Under the pieces are notes generated by a model. The model made no database searches and was not told the origin of the DNA. It saw only the letters and a program-made list of their open reading frames with translations. 64,000 bases of DNA from Pseudoflavonifractor phocaeensis (GTDB lineage Bacteria > Bacillota > Clostridia > Oscillospirales > Oscillospiraceae), in the NCBI RefSeq assembly GCF_016901735.1, contig NZ_JACLZC010000005.1, positions 1 to 64,000 on the forward strand. The letters run 5' to 3'. Shown in pieces: positions 50,503 through 59,309 of this stretch. The translations under genes were made by a program, and so were the position numbers. How positions within the stretch are numbered: the first letter of the stretch is position 1; each line of letters opens with the position of its first letter.

Positions 50503-53500
50503 ATGAAAAGAAAGCAACCATTCTGGGTAAGATTGTTCTCCCCAGTCAGGCTAAAAACACAGAGAATTTATGTAGCGGGAAGCCACCCACGGGTCAGGCT
50601 TGCCGCTTTTAATGTTTTTGTAGGCATTGGCTCCTTCTTAGTTGCTTTCTTGCTCGGCTCTGTCTTGATGATCCCCGGTGAATCCAGCGCGGAGGATGTT
50701 TCTACGCTGGCTAATGATGCTAGCTTATCCGCTGCCCTCACACCAGAAGCCATGAACCTAGCTGTTACGCCAACACCGGGTGGCACTCTTGCCAGTGATG
50801 AGCTGGCTATCCAAGTAAGTACAGATAACACTACAGGCTATACTCTTACCCTCGCTCTTGCCGGAGCTGAAACCTCTCTTAATGATCCTGCAAGTGGAGG
50901 TAAAATCCAGTCCTCTATTGCCGACATAAATAGCCCAGCGACCCTCTCAGTAAATACCTGGGGTTGGTATCCAGATTCCTTAGCAAACAATACAGGAAAT
51001 CTCTTTTCTGCTCTGCCGAGCAACTCGGATCCTTATGAACTTAAGAAAACCAGTTCCCCAACTTCTGGTTCTGGCGAAACCACCACCATTAGTTTTGGCG
51101 TAAATGTAGACACTACTCTACCAGCAGGTTCATATACCAATGCTATTGTAATCTCTGCCGTGACTAACTATGTCCCTCAGCCCATCCTAGATGTCTACCC
51201 CACTACTGGCTGGGCAGGGGACACTATCACCATATACAGCAATGGTGGCTTTGTTAATGTCCAAAGCGTTACTATTGGCGGTACAGACTGCACTAGCATA
51301 GATGTAAAGAGCGCAGACGAACTCACCTGCACTTTGCCTAGCAAAGCAGAAACAGATACTACTTCAGGCACAGATAATGGTTACAGTATCTCCGTAACTG
51401 CTAGCAATACTTCACTAGATACCCATAACTTCACTATTAGATACTTTAACCCAAACAGAACTGAAACTGCCTCTGTTTCCAATACCCAAATAACCAATAC
51501 TAATATGAGCAGTTTCACTGGTGTAGATTGTGGTAGCCTATCCGTTGGCGACATTGTCTCTCTAACCGACGAAAGAAATGGTCAGACTTACAGAATAAAG
51601 AAAATGCAAGATAACAAATGTTGGATGGTAGATAACCTCAAATATGCTGGTGAAGCTAATACAGATCTTGCTAACGTAGACGGTACCTATGGTCTTGTCT
51701 ACAACAATGAGCCTAACAGATGGAACACCGTAGACGGCACAAGCACTGAGAGCGCCGAAAACTTCGACAAAGCCTTCTACAATAACCCAATGTCTGCCTC
51801 CTACTGCTACGGCGATTCAATCCAAAGCTCCTACACCAAATGTGGCTACCTCTACAACTGGTATGCCGCTACAGCCGGAACTGGCACCTATGACACTTAC
51901 TTCTATGGCACCAATGTCTCAGGTTCTATCTGCCCCACTGGTTGGAGATTGCCAAGTGCTATGAGTGATGGCTCTACCGCTACGGGTAATGGCACTAGCT
52001 ACACCGCTGCAGACTTTGCTGTCCTTAACGCTTCTATGAACGCAGGCTCTCTAACTTCTGGATCTACATCTAACTACCTAGCAGGTTGGCTATTTGCAGG
52101 TACTTGGTCCGGCGTCTTCTCCGGCCACTGGTCCACTAGCTTCGTCAATCAAGGTTCCTACGGCTACTACTGGTCTTCTACTGTCTACAATTCCACCAGC
52201 GCGAGGAGCCTGTACTTCAACAGCTCCAACGTCACCCCAGGTGACCCCAACGAGCGAGACAGGTACCGCGGTCTCGCTGTCCGCTGTGTGATGGATAGCA
52301 CAGGCGTGCAGATCACCTACGATGCCAACGGTGGCTATTTCGATAACGACCCTTCCAAAACTACAGAATTAATTACCTACCAAATTGCAGAAGGCAGTAC
52401 AGAAACCAAGATTGCCAAAACCTCTAACATTTCTGATGATGGTACACAAAGTGGCGGCTATGGAGATAATGTTTCGGATACCCAAACCGTTACCATCCCC
52501 GGAGCTTCATCACTTAGAGTAACCGTTACTTACCAGACAGAATCCACTAGCTTTGACTGGTTAGCTATTTATGATGGCTCAGTTACTCCATCACAATCTA
52601 ACTACGCAGATTCTATTACCGGAAAATTAGGTGGTACAACTAAAGTAGAAAACCAAGTCTTTATTATCCCTGGAGATACAGCTCAGTTTTACTTTAGAAG
52701 TGATAGCTCTAGTTCTAACTACTACGGTTATTACGCTATTGTTCAAGAAGAACTTGCAATTACCCCAAGTGGCGAAGTATCTACTCCTACTCGTCCAGGC
52801 TATGTATTCATGGGCTGGTATACAGACTCAGCCGGTACAGCAGGTAATGAGTTTACGGTTAATCCTTCTATGGAGTCTGGCACGGTTTATGCGAAATGGG
52901 GGCAAAATTACCTTGATGATGTTACTTATATGCAAGACTTAACTGCCACTCAATGTTCCGACAGTTATGACGGCGCTACAGCTACCCTAAAAGACAGAAG
53001 AGATAACAATAGTTATACTATAGCCAAAATTAACGGTAGCTGCTGGATGACACAAAACTTAAGGCTTGCTGGTGGAACTACCCTTACTAGCACCTACTCT
53101 AACGTATCTTCTAGCTATACTATTCCTACTACTGACTTAACTAGTGGCAACTCCTATACCGACGGTAGAATCCATAACTCTGGCAATACTACCACAGGTT
53201 ACTGGTATAACTACTGTGCGGCTTCGGCAGGAACTGTATGTTCACGAACCCAACAAGACGCATCCTACGATATCTGCCCTAAAGGCTGGAGATTGCCAAC
53301 TAAGACTGAATTTGATGGCATTAGTGGTACTAGCTACATATCCGCTTTTTCGCCTGTTACTGGCGGGTTCTACGTCGATGGCTCGCTCTTCACTACTAGC
53401 AACGGCTACTGGTGGTCCTCTACTGCGAGCAGTAGCAACGATCAGTACCGCCTGAGCTACAATGGTAGTAGCTTGGGTACCCACTACGACTACAAGCACT

Positions 53501-53562
53501 ACGGGTACTACGTACGGTGTATACGGGATACTTCAATTGATGATGGAGACGTGCCTCTCTAA
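50503..53562 (+). CDS. Large cell-surface protein with two FISUMP domains
   Basis: A 1,019-residue protein. One N-terminal membrane helix (about 27-50) or signal anchor, a beta-sandwich region to 230, an IPT-like domain (near 230-320), FISUMP domain 1 (about 340-600, with C-W-M-V-D-N-L-K and C-P-T-G-W-R-L-P), a CUB-like domain and a short InlB-type repeat (near 605-800), and FISUMP domain 2 (about 810-1008, C-P-K-G-W-R-L-P). This layout is typical of Saccharibacteria surface proteins. Codon use is AT-richer than its neighbours. It is probably foreign cargo. Confidence 0.85.
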   Translation: MKRKQPFWVRLFSPVRLKTQRIYVAGSHPRVRLAAFNVFVGIGSFLVAFLLGSVLMIPGESSAEDVSTLANDASLSAALTPEAMNLAVTPTPGGTLASDELAIQVSTDNTTGYTLTLALAGAETSLNDPASGGKIQSSIADINSPATLSVNTWGWYPDSLANNTGNLFSALPSNSDPYELKKTSSPTSGSGETTTISFGVNVDTTLPAGSYTNAIVISAVTNYVPQPILDVYPTTGWAGDTITIYSNGGFVNVQSVTIGGTDCTSIDVKSADELTCTLPSKAETDTTSGTDNGYSISVTASNTSLDTHNFTIRYFNPNRTETASVSNTQITNTNMSSFTGVDCGSLSVGDIVSLTDERNGQTYRIKKMQDNKCWMVDNLKYAGEANTDLANVDGTYGLVYNNEPNRWNTVDGTSTESAENFDKAFYNNPMSASYCYGDSIQSSYTKCGYLYNWYAATAGTGTYDTYFYGTNVSGSICPTGWRLPSAMSDGSTATGNGTSYTAADFAVLNASMNAGSLTSGSTSNYLAGWLFAGTWSGVFSGHWSTSFVNQGSYGYYWSSTVYNSTSARSLYFNSSNVTPGDPNERDRYRGLAVRCVMDSTGVQITYDANGGYFDNDPSKTTELITYQIAEGSTETKIAKTSNISDDGTQSGGYGDNVSDTQTVTIPGASSLRVTVTYQTESTSFDWLAIYDGSVTPSQSNYADSITGKLGGTTKVENQVFIIPGDTAQFYFRSDSSSSNYYGYYAIVQEELAITPSGEVSTPTRPGYVFMGWYTDSAGTAGNEFTVNPSMESGTVYAKWGQNYLDDVTYMQDLTATQCSDSYDGATATLKDRRDNNSYTIAKINGSCWMTQNLRLAGGTTLTSTYSNVSSSYTIPTTDLTSGNSYTDGRIHNSGNTTTGYWYNYCAASAGTVCSRTQQDASYDICPKGWRLPTKTEFDGISGTSYISAFSPVTGGFYVDGSLFTTSNGYWWSSTASSSNDQYRLSYNGSSLGTHYDYKHYGYYVRCIRDTSIDDGDVPL
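52160..52293 (+). other. GC-richer, possibly variable end of FISUMP domain 1
   Basis: The last 130 bases of the domain code for Y-Y-W-S-S-T, a stretch of N/S/R/D-rich residues, and L-A-V-R-C-V. Base composition rises sharply against the rest of the gene. This is the position and style of variable regions in diversity-generating retroelement targets. Confidence 0.45.
53407..53535 (+). other. GC-richer, possibly variable end of FISUMP domain 2
   Basis: Ends W-W-S-S-T, then many AGC, AAC, TAC, CAC and GAC codons, then Y-Y-V-R-C-I. It mirrors the end of domain 1. Codons that differ by A-to-N changes are frequent, but no template repeat or reverse transcriptase is in the window. Confidence 0.45.
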
Positions 53563-53633
53563 TAGATTTTCGCATAGAGAAGTGCGTATCGCATATCTAT
53601 CGGGGAACGATACATTAATACGATAACTAGTCA

Positions 53634-53682
53634 AAAGCAGGAACATCACCACTGGGTTCATCTGTGGAAATGTTCCTGCTTT
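53634..53682. terminator. Convergent terminator between FISUMP and XRE genes
   Basis: AAAGCAGGAACAT pairs with ATGTTCCTGCTTT, then GTCGTTTT. It serves the plus-strand FISUMP gene and, in reverse, the XRE gene. Confidence 0.8.
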
Positions 53683-53710
53683 GTCGTTTTCTAAGCCTCT
53701 TATGAAATTA

Positions 53711-53941
53711 TCAGTCATCCTCCAATAACTTGGATGGCGAAATCCTCAACACCTGGGCGATCTTAAACAGGGTTTCGAGGGAGACGCCCCGGATCGTCCC
53801 TGTCCCCTCAACCTGCCCGATAAAATTGACACTCTTACCGATGCGCTCGGCGAGGACTTCCTGCGTCAGACCGGCCTTTTTCCTGTAATACGCGATTTTG
53901 AGACCCAAAGTGATATAACGCTCTGGAAACTCCGTTTGCAC
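53711..53941 (-). CDS. XRE-family helix-turn-helix regulator
   Basis: A 76-residue one-domain regulator: K-A-G-L-T-Q-E-V-L-A-E-R-I-G-K-S-V-N-F-I forms the helix-turn-helix (about 22-43). The start is GTG 53941, 7 bases after GGGAGG. It is divergent to the SLOG-type gene and may control it. Confidence 0.8.
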   Translation of the reverse strand: MQTEFPERYITLGLKIAYYRKKAGLTQEVLAERIGKSVNFIGQVEGTGTIRGVSLETLFKIAQVLRISPSKLLEDD

Positions 53942-54011
53942 AATACCACCTCCCGGGTATTATGCTATCAACAAAGCAGATAAATTATAATTGAAACAGA
54001 TTAGATATTCA

Positions 54012-54040
54012 TTTACTTTAAGTCAATAAACATCTATAAT
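54012..54040 (+). promoter_or_regulatory. Promoter of the interrupted SLOG-type gene
   Basis: TTTACT, a 17-base spacer and TATAAT (54035-54040), 55 bases before the ATG at 54096. Confidence 0.65.
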
Positions 54041-54209
54041 AAGAAAAGGGTTATTTACTTTACTGCGGAGTTTATCCTGTCGGGCGGAGAGCAAAATGTT
54101 GAGACTATACACTGTGAGCTTCTTTGGGCATCGCATCATTGAGGATTTTAATCGAGCAGAGGCAAAAGCGGAAGCACTTATCCGCGAGCTAATTTTACAA
54201 AAAGAATAT

Positions 54210-55338
54210 GGCACATTGTCAAGTCAAGTGCAACACTTTCTGAAAATGGACTTCAAAGGGTGAGAGCCAGCCCAGGCATTTACGGGGACGAAGATTGAGA
54301 GCATCTTCAAAAAGCTGTATTTGTTCATGGGAGAGGGCAGCAATATCAGAACCTTTTGGGATAAATTCACGAAGCAGGCCGTTGGTATTTTCGTTTGTTC
54401 CGCGCTGCCATGGAGCATACGGCGGAGGGAAATAGAACGTCACGCCCGGGATTGCGTCCATGACATCCCGGTAGGCGGCAAATTCATGCCCCCGGTCCGG
54501 TGTAACGCTTTTCACCAGGGATTTCGGCATCCTGCGGAGCATGTCCTTCATGGCGTCAGCGGTCAGGCCGGAGTTGCTGGAGGCCACCTTTTTCAGCAGA
54601 CAGATGCGGGATTTTCGGTCTACAAGAGTGACAATAAAGGCCCCGCCCTTTTTACCAGCAACCGTGTCTCCCTCATAATGTCCGCACTCTGCCCGCGTCT
54701 GACACGCCTCCGGTCGGTCTTCTACTGTGGATAAAATGGTGTATTTCCCCTGCTTGTTCTCTTCTCCAGCCTTTTTGCGCCGTTTCCCTTTCCGGCGGAG
54801 CTTGCTGACGAAACGATCCCCTTTCCGCCGATAGCCAGACCGTGCCTGTGAGGCATCCAAAACCCCGGCCCAAATCCCACGGTAGATGCTGATCCAGCTG
54901 ATTTGCAGCGGGTTTCCCTCCAGCTTCAAGCGGTTAGAGATTTGCTCCGGAGACCAGTGCAGATCTTCCACATAGCGGCGTATTTGCTCTCTGTATACCG
55001 GATTAGATAAGATTCGCTTCCTTCCGCAGTTCTTCCGCCGCTTCTCATACCGATGCTGTGCTCTCGATGGCAAATAAGAATGCTTCTTGTCGCGCACCCG
55101 TTTGTATTCCCGTGTCACGGTAGACGCCGACCGGTGCAGCGCCCGGGCAATTTCCCGGAAACTTTTCCCCTGCCCGTGCATCAGGTATAGCTTTTCCCGC
55201 TCTTCTATGCTAAGATGTTTGTAGTGACTCATAGGGTTGCCCCCCTTCATTTGGTTGTCCGCAAACACCATTGTAAGGGCTTATCCCCTATGAGTCCACT
55301 TCTTTCTTACACTGTTGCACTTGTATTGTATATGCGCC
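54210..55338. mobile_element. IS30-family insertion sequence
   Basis: 1,129 bases with 26-base imperfect terminal inverted repeats (54210-54235 and 55313-55338, 20 of 26 matching, both starting GGC and sharing CAAGTGCAACA). TAT on each side (54207-54209, 55339-55341) is the 3-bp target duplication. One transposase gene fills it. It sits inside the SLOG-type gene. Confidence 0.9.
54219..55232 (-). CDS. IS30-family transposase
   Basis: A 337-residue DDE transposase. N-terminal helix-turn-helix (S-I-E-E-R-E-K-L-Y and F-R-E-I-A-R-A-L-H-R-S-A-S-T-V), then E-G-D-T-V-A-G (first D), T-P-D-R-G-H-E-F-A (second D) and T-N-E-N-T-N-G-L-L-R-E (final E), so all three catalytic residues are present. ATG 55232 was chosen from M-S-H-Y-K-H-L. 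The stop lies just inside the left repeat. It looks active. Confidence 0.93.
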   Translation of the reverse strand: MSHYKHLSIEEREKLYLMHGQGKSFREIARALHRSASTVTREYKRVRDKKHSYLPSRAQHRYEKRRKNCGRKRILSNPVYREQIRRYVEDLHWSPEQISNRLKLEGNPLQISWISIYRGIWAGVLDASQARSGYRRKGDRFVSKLRRKGKRRKKAGEENKQGKYTILSTVEDRPEACQTRAECGHYEGDTVAGKKGGAFIVTLVDRKSRICLLKKVASSNSGLTADAMKDMLRRMPKSLVKSVTPDRGHEFAAYRDVMDAIPGVTFYFPPPYAPWQRGTNENTNGLLREFIPKGSDIAALSHEQIQLFEDALNLRPRKCLGWLSPFEVHFQKVLHLT

Positions 55339-55709
55339 TATGTAGAATTCTTGGTCGGGCGCGGCGGGGATTTTGACCAGATCGTATCCTCCGCTGTAAA
55401 GCGGTTCCAGCGCCGCATAAGAGCAGATAACAGCTCTCTGGTATGGATATTGCCATATCCCACAGCGGAGCTGCGAAACTATGAGGAAAGTTTCTCTGCC
55501 TATTATGACGAAATCGAGATCTGCGATGCCGCGCAGAACAGCCACCCTAAGAGAGCCTATCAAATCCGCAACCGGCAGATGGTGGATCGAAGTGATCTGG
55601 TGGTTTTCTATGTGGAGCACAATTCAGGCGGAGCTTATCAGACAATGCAGTATGCACAAGGAAAAGGAAAACGAATCATTAATCTCGCAGAGCAGCCCTC
55701 CGAAGAATA

Positions 55710-55751
55710 AAAAGAGTACCATTGCCCTCGTGCGAGACAACGATACTCTTT
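55710..55751. terminator. Terminator after the split SLOG-type gene
   Basis: AAAAGAGTA pairs with TACTCTTTT-like bases 55744-55751 around a 25-base loop. It also lies at the end of the minus-strand integrase. Confidence 0.6.
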
Positions 55752-55767
55752 CTCTGTCAGGTGGATA

Positions 55768-56337
55768 TTAGAACAGGGACGCTTCCAGATACGCCTGATC
55801 CAGATCGTCCTGGGCGACGCCGAGGTAGCGCCGTGTCACATTGTAGTTGCTGTGGTTATAGATTTCCATAATGACTACGGGAGAGACCTCGCCGCTTGTC
55901 CACGCATGATACCCCCAGGTCTTTCGCAGACTGTGGCAGGCAATGCGCCCGGAAATCCCAACGGCCTCCGCCGCCCCATGGATGATCCGCCACGCCTGCA
56001 TCCGGCTGATCGGCTTACCGTCCCGGTTGTTGCAAAAGATATAGCGCCCGCGCCGGTATGGATAGTACAGGCGCAGCGCATCAATGGCCTGTTGGTTCAA
56101 CGCGATGATCTTGCCTTTTCCCGTCTTATGCTCCGTCACATTGACATGAGAATGAAACTTCTCCCGCACCGGATCGTAGACTTCCGGCCATGTCAGGCGC
56201 AGCAAATCACTGATGCGCAGCGCCGTATAGGTGCCAACAACCAGCATCGCATGGTTTCGGTATTGCTTGCGGCCCAGAAAATACTCCGCAAGCTGCCGTA
56301 ATTGTTCCTTATTCCGAATTGGTTCTGTTGCTGCCAT
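55768..56337 (-). CDS. Tyrosine recombinase catalytic domain protein
   Basis: A 189-residue Xer/integrase-type protein, only the catalytic domain. R in T-A-L-R-I-S-D-L-L (near 41), H-S-L-R-K-T-W (near 136), H in N-H-S-N, and Y in T-R-R-Y-L-G-V (near 171) are present. The N-terminal core-binding domain of usual integrases is missing, but single-domain recombinases of this size exist in Clostridia. Its substrate could be a small integrating unit or an inversion. ATG 56337 follows AAGGGGG. Confidence 0.82.
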   Translation of the reverse strand: MAATEPIRNKEQLRQLAEYFLGRKQYRNHAMLVVGTYTALRISDLLRLTWPEVYDPVREKFHSHVNVTEHKTGKGKIIALNQQAIDALRLYYPYRRGRYIFCNNRDGKPISRMQAWRIIHGAAEAVGISGRIACHSLRKTWGYHAWTSGEVSPVVIMEIYNHSNYNVTRRYLGVAQDDLDQAYLEASLF

Positions 56338-56359
56338 AATTTAAACAGCCCCCTTATCC

Positions 56360-56401
56360 GTAGATGTTGAAACACAACCGGAAAGAGAACGAAGGTTACA
56401 T
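56360..56401 (+). repeat. Degenerate copy of the lipoprotein-operon leader
   Basis: GAAACACAACCGGAAAGAG with flanking bases matches the leader at 56660-56703 (GAAACACACCGGAAAGCAG), but the upstream promoter part is shortened and no gene follows. The 240 bases between the two copies show no convincing gene. Confidence 0.55.
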
Positions 56402-56636
56402 TCTCCGTCGGGGGTACCTGCTTAAGCTATATTTTACCATGAAGGATCGACTATCTTCAAGTCGATTCCGCATGATTCTGGATATTCTTTCAATCACCCG
56501 CTCGGATTTTAATTGGAAAAGCAGGTAAACTGGATAGAGAAACCAGCTGGAATACAACAGAGGATGGAAAATGTAACATTCCAAGCAGCAGGATTTATGG
56601 GGGCTAAAATTTCTTCTTAAAAAATCTGAAAATCAT

Positions 56637-56664
56637 TAAACCGGTTTTTGAAAGTGGGCGTCTA
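56637..56664 (+). promoter_or_regulatory. ECF-type promoter of the lipoprotein operon
   Basis: TAAACC, exactly 16 bases, then CGTCTA, 44 bases before the first lipoprotein. Copy 1 at 45513 shares CATTAAACCGG and GGCGTCTAT. It is the best candidate target of the membrane-tethered ECF sigma factor at 48652. Confidence 0.7.
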
Positions 56665-56708
56665 TGAGGTGAAACACACCGGAAAGCAGAACGGAGGGTA
56701 CATAACTG

Positions 56709-57599
56709 ATGAAAAGATTACTGTCACTATTTATGCTTGCAGCCTTGATGCTGTCCCTGACTGCCTGCGGCAGCGAGAATAGCCCTGATTATTCTGACTC
56801 AGAGACAAACGGGACAAGCGATGTGCTGCCTATTGAGACTGCTCCCGATACAAAAACACAGGAAAACAGCGTTTCGGAGGTGGAAAGCTGCAATCATTTG
56901 GACGATTTTCAGCAGTATGGCTTTACCTTTGTGGATCTTAGAGATGATATGGAGATTCAAATGTGGGAACGCTTAGTTGGGAAACTCGTTTCTGACGCTA
57001 CAACAATCTATCTCAGCTATTATGATTTTCACTATGATGTTCCTCTTTCCGAGGGAAATATAAAGGACTATCTTTCAATCACTACGAAACCGTTAGATTT
57101 TTCTGACCGAGTAAAGCACTATAACGATGTGGGATACGATGTATCCTATACAGATGGGCTGATGGAGATGCTGACATTTGTAGCAAAAAGATTCTATGAG
57201 AACCCGACGGCACCTTTCGCAGATCTTGTACCTGATGAAATTGCAAAAGCTGCGGAAGAAAACCATATTTTCATTGGGATTTCCTACTCAAATGTTTGGA
57301 ATTTGTGGTTTCTTTCTCTGGATCACGGCTATGTGGCCGACACTTACTCTGACGGATCCCAAGATATCCAGGTAGGGATGATACATTTCTATACAGATAC
57401 CGCCGATGAGACAGAGCTCTCTTATTGCGATATTACTGGCGTGAACAACACCACTAGTCAAGAACTGTTTTGGACCATTAAGGATGGTGGCAGTGGCTGT
57501 TCCTTTGACCCGGATACACTTCAATGGCATTTTACTCCGGAGGTCACATCTCTGCTTCTGGATATCATACCGATGCTAAACTCGGCTCCCGTGAAGTGA
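56709..57599 (+). CDS. Lipoprotein of unknown function, gene 1
   Basis: A 296-residue exported lipoprotein. The signal peptide ends in the lipobox L-T-A-C (Cys near residue 20), followed by a Ser/Asp/Glu-rich linker to about 60 and an acidic, aromatic-rich domain. No family recognised. ATG 56709 follows GGAGGG. It heads a run of four exported proteins behind the ECF-style promoter. Confidence 0.8.
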   Translation: MKRLLSLFMLAALMLSLTACGSENSPDYSDSETNGTSDVLPIETAPDTKTQENSVSEVESCNHLDDFQQYGFTFVDLRDDMEIQMWERLVGKLVSDATTIYLSYYDFHYDVPLSEGNIKDYLSITTKPLDFSDRVKHYNDVGYDVSYTDGLMEMLTFVAKRFYENPTAPFADLVPDEIAKAAEENHIFIGISYSNVWNLWFLSLDHGYVADTYSDGSQDIQVGMIHFYTDTADETELSYCDITGVNNTTSQELFWTIKDGGSGCSFDPDTLQWHFTPEVTSLLLDIIPMLNSAPVK

Positions 57600-57629
57600 T
57601 GTACCGCCCAAAAATAAGAGGAGAACGAA

Positions 57630-59285
57630 ATGAAAAAAATAGCCGCTCTATTTCTTTTCTGCGTTTTGGCACTCAGTTTATCAGCCTGTAACTCATCTTC
57701 CAATAACGGCGTGCCGCCCTCCGAAACAGGAAGCGCGGGCAGCACGGCCAATTTTGACGAAGTGGGCCTCGAATCAGAAGATGAGGCGGAAGACCTTGTG
57801 GGCGATTGGACCCTGGAGCTCCGTTTCCCGGACGACGCCCACGATCCGCTCATTCTCCGCTGCCATGTGGAAACGGAGGACAGCATGGTGCTGTATCTGG
57901 ACGATGGGACAGAGCTCACCCTCTCCTATGGAGCAGAGACCACGTCTCCGCTGGCCGGAGAGGGAGAGTGCCTGTGGATTGCCAATGAGGACGGAAGCCT
58001 GTACTATACAGGCGCATACTCCTATGATCGCGCCAGCCGGTATTTTGGATTCTTTACGGAGGAATATACGGACGATGGCCATATCCTCCTGCCGGGTTCC
58101 ACATTCTGGGACGTGTTCCCCAGAAAGGGAGGGAAGGAAGTACGCCTCCTGAGTGCTGAAAGTTTTTCTGAAGGAGCGGCCTGGATCACGGTGGTACAGG
58201 GTGACGATGATTATCCGTACTTTTACACAGATGACTCTTGGCTATATCTGATCGACCACAGCGGCCAAGTACTCCATTCCATTCACGACCATACCAACAC
58301 TCTCACAACAAATTTCAAGCATGGCGCTTGCTTAGTCCATACAGAAGAGGACGAGTATCTTTTGAGCAACACAGGTGAGGTGATCTGGAGCGTTTCTGAG
58401 GATGGCTGGGCAAAGGCAGAACGACTCTTTGGAGCAGGGAGCGTGGAGGCAATCTCCATAGACAACGATCACCACGAGAATAACTTTCGCGGCATTGTGG
58501 CTTCGGCAGGCTATTCCCACCAAAGCCTTCCTTTCAACGGGTACTGTCTGGTAAATTTCGAAGTGAATACCTTTGAGAAAACCGGGGACTTTATGGGGAT
58601 CCTGGACAGCAGCGGTCAGTGGGTGCTGGAGCCGATGGATTCCAATATCAAACTGTACTGTGATAAATGCTATGCGGAGTATTACCTGGATGGGATATGC
58701 TACGTTATCAATCTTGAAACGCGAGAGGTCGCCCAGTCCCCGGATCACTATGAACTCTGGGACGTAATGGACGCGTGGCAAGATGCCTATGACCGAGAGT
58801 TCCAAAACGGCCTGCTCTACGACAAGGAAAAGGACGGTTTCATCGATGCTGACGGGAATGTCGTGATTGACCTCTCCGGCTATTCGATCACATATTCGTT
58901 CGCAGTGGACCCGTCATACGTTCCCACATTCTGCAACGGGTACTGCGTTTTGCCTGTGAACAACGCCGACGGCGCCCAATACGTCACTGTCCTGGACACC
59001 CAAGGCAATCAGGTGGTTCCACCCATCAAGAACCCCGACGGCTGCGGCGGTTATGCCTCTGACGGCTATTTCTTGAGCACACGGGGTTTATTGCCCCAGT
59101 TTTACCAGTCGCATTTCCCTGCGAGCGAAGCATATATCAGGCTAGCCGACGGACAGCCTCTGGACATCCCCTATCTGCCAGAATACGCTTTTTCGGAAGG
59201 AGTCGCCGTAGTTCGGGATGACCATAATCGCCATTATTATATTGATGTAAATGGCAATGACGTGTTTCCACAACCACAATCCTAA
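57630..59285 (+). CDS. Lipoprotein with WG-type repeats, gene 2
   Basis: A 551-residue lipoprotein. Signal peptide with lipobox L-S-A-C (near 20), linker, a beta-rich domain (50-170), then repeated units around S-F-S-E-G-A-A-W, Y-L-I-D-H-S-G-Q-V-L, G-I-L-D-S-S-G-Q-W-V and F-S-E-G-V-A-V-V-R-D that resemble WG beta-repeats. Such repeats usually bind proteins or the wall. It lies 30 bases after gene 1. Function unknown. Confidence 0.8.
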   Translation: MKKIAALFLFCVLALSLSACNSSSNNGVPPSETGSAGSTANFDEVGLESEDEAEDLVGDWTLELRFPDDAHDPLILRCHVETEDSMVLYLDDGTELTLSYGAETTSPLAGEGECLWIANEDGSLYYTGAYSYDRASRYFGFFTEEYTDDGHILLPGSTFWDVFPRKGGKEVRLLSAESFSEGAAWITVVQGDDDYPYFYTDDSWLYLIDHSGQVLHSIHDHTNTLTTNFKHGACLVHTEEDEYLLSNTGEVIWSVSEDGWAKAERLFGAGSVEAISIDNDHHENNFRGIVASAGYSHQSLPFNGYCLVNFEVNTFEKTGDFMGILDSSGQWVLEPMDSNIKLYCDKCYAEYYLDGICYVINLETREVAQSPDHYELWDVMDAWQDAYDREFQNGLLYDKEKDGFIDADGNVVIDLSGYSITYSFAVDPSYVPTFCNGYCVLPVNNADGAQYVTVLDTQGNQVVPPIKNPDGCGGYASDGYFLSTRGLLPQFYQSHFPASEAYIRLADGQPLDIPYLPEYAFSEGVAVVRDDHNRHYYIDVNGNDVFPQPQS

Positions 59286-59309
59286 TCTCTTAGATGGGAG
59301 GTACAACTG

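Larger units (their letters stand above)
54096..55710 (+). pseudogene. SLOG/DUF1273-type gene split by an IS30 element
   Basis: The left part, 54096-54209, codes 38 residues (S-F-F-G-H-R near 8-13), and the right part, 55342-55710, continues in the same frame from V-E-F-L-V-G-R-G-G-D-F-D to the stop. Removing the element plus one TAT joins the two without a gap to give 160 residues. S-F-F-G-H-R and V-G-R-G-x-F-D are Rossmann-like nucleotide-binding motifs of SLOG proteins, often linked to defence signalling. The insertion breaks the protein after residue 38. Confidence 0.85.
27951..56400. mobile_element. Second integrative element (three recombinase genes, coupling ATPase)
   Basis: Bounds are approximate and the right end is uncertain; it could reach beyond 62 kb. 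Recombinase genes at one end and replication-relaxation plus coupling genes in the middle are the frame of an integrative mobilizable element. No secretion ATPase or channel gene is present. Confidence 0.55.

Noticed and set aside
50503-53562. Complete diversity-generating retroelement
   Set aside because: No reverse transcriptase or template repeat is present, so only the target-like ends are reported.
53533-53718. 61-codon minus-strand frame beyond the FISUMP gene
   Set aside because: It spans a terminator hairpin and has no ribosome site or family resemblance.
54225-55323. Shorter IS30 boundaries at the CAAGTGCAAC core
   Set aside because: Extending the repeats outward to GGC gives 26-base ends, a 3-bp duplication and exact frame restoration of the host gene, which the shorter limits do not.
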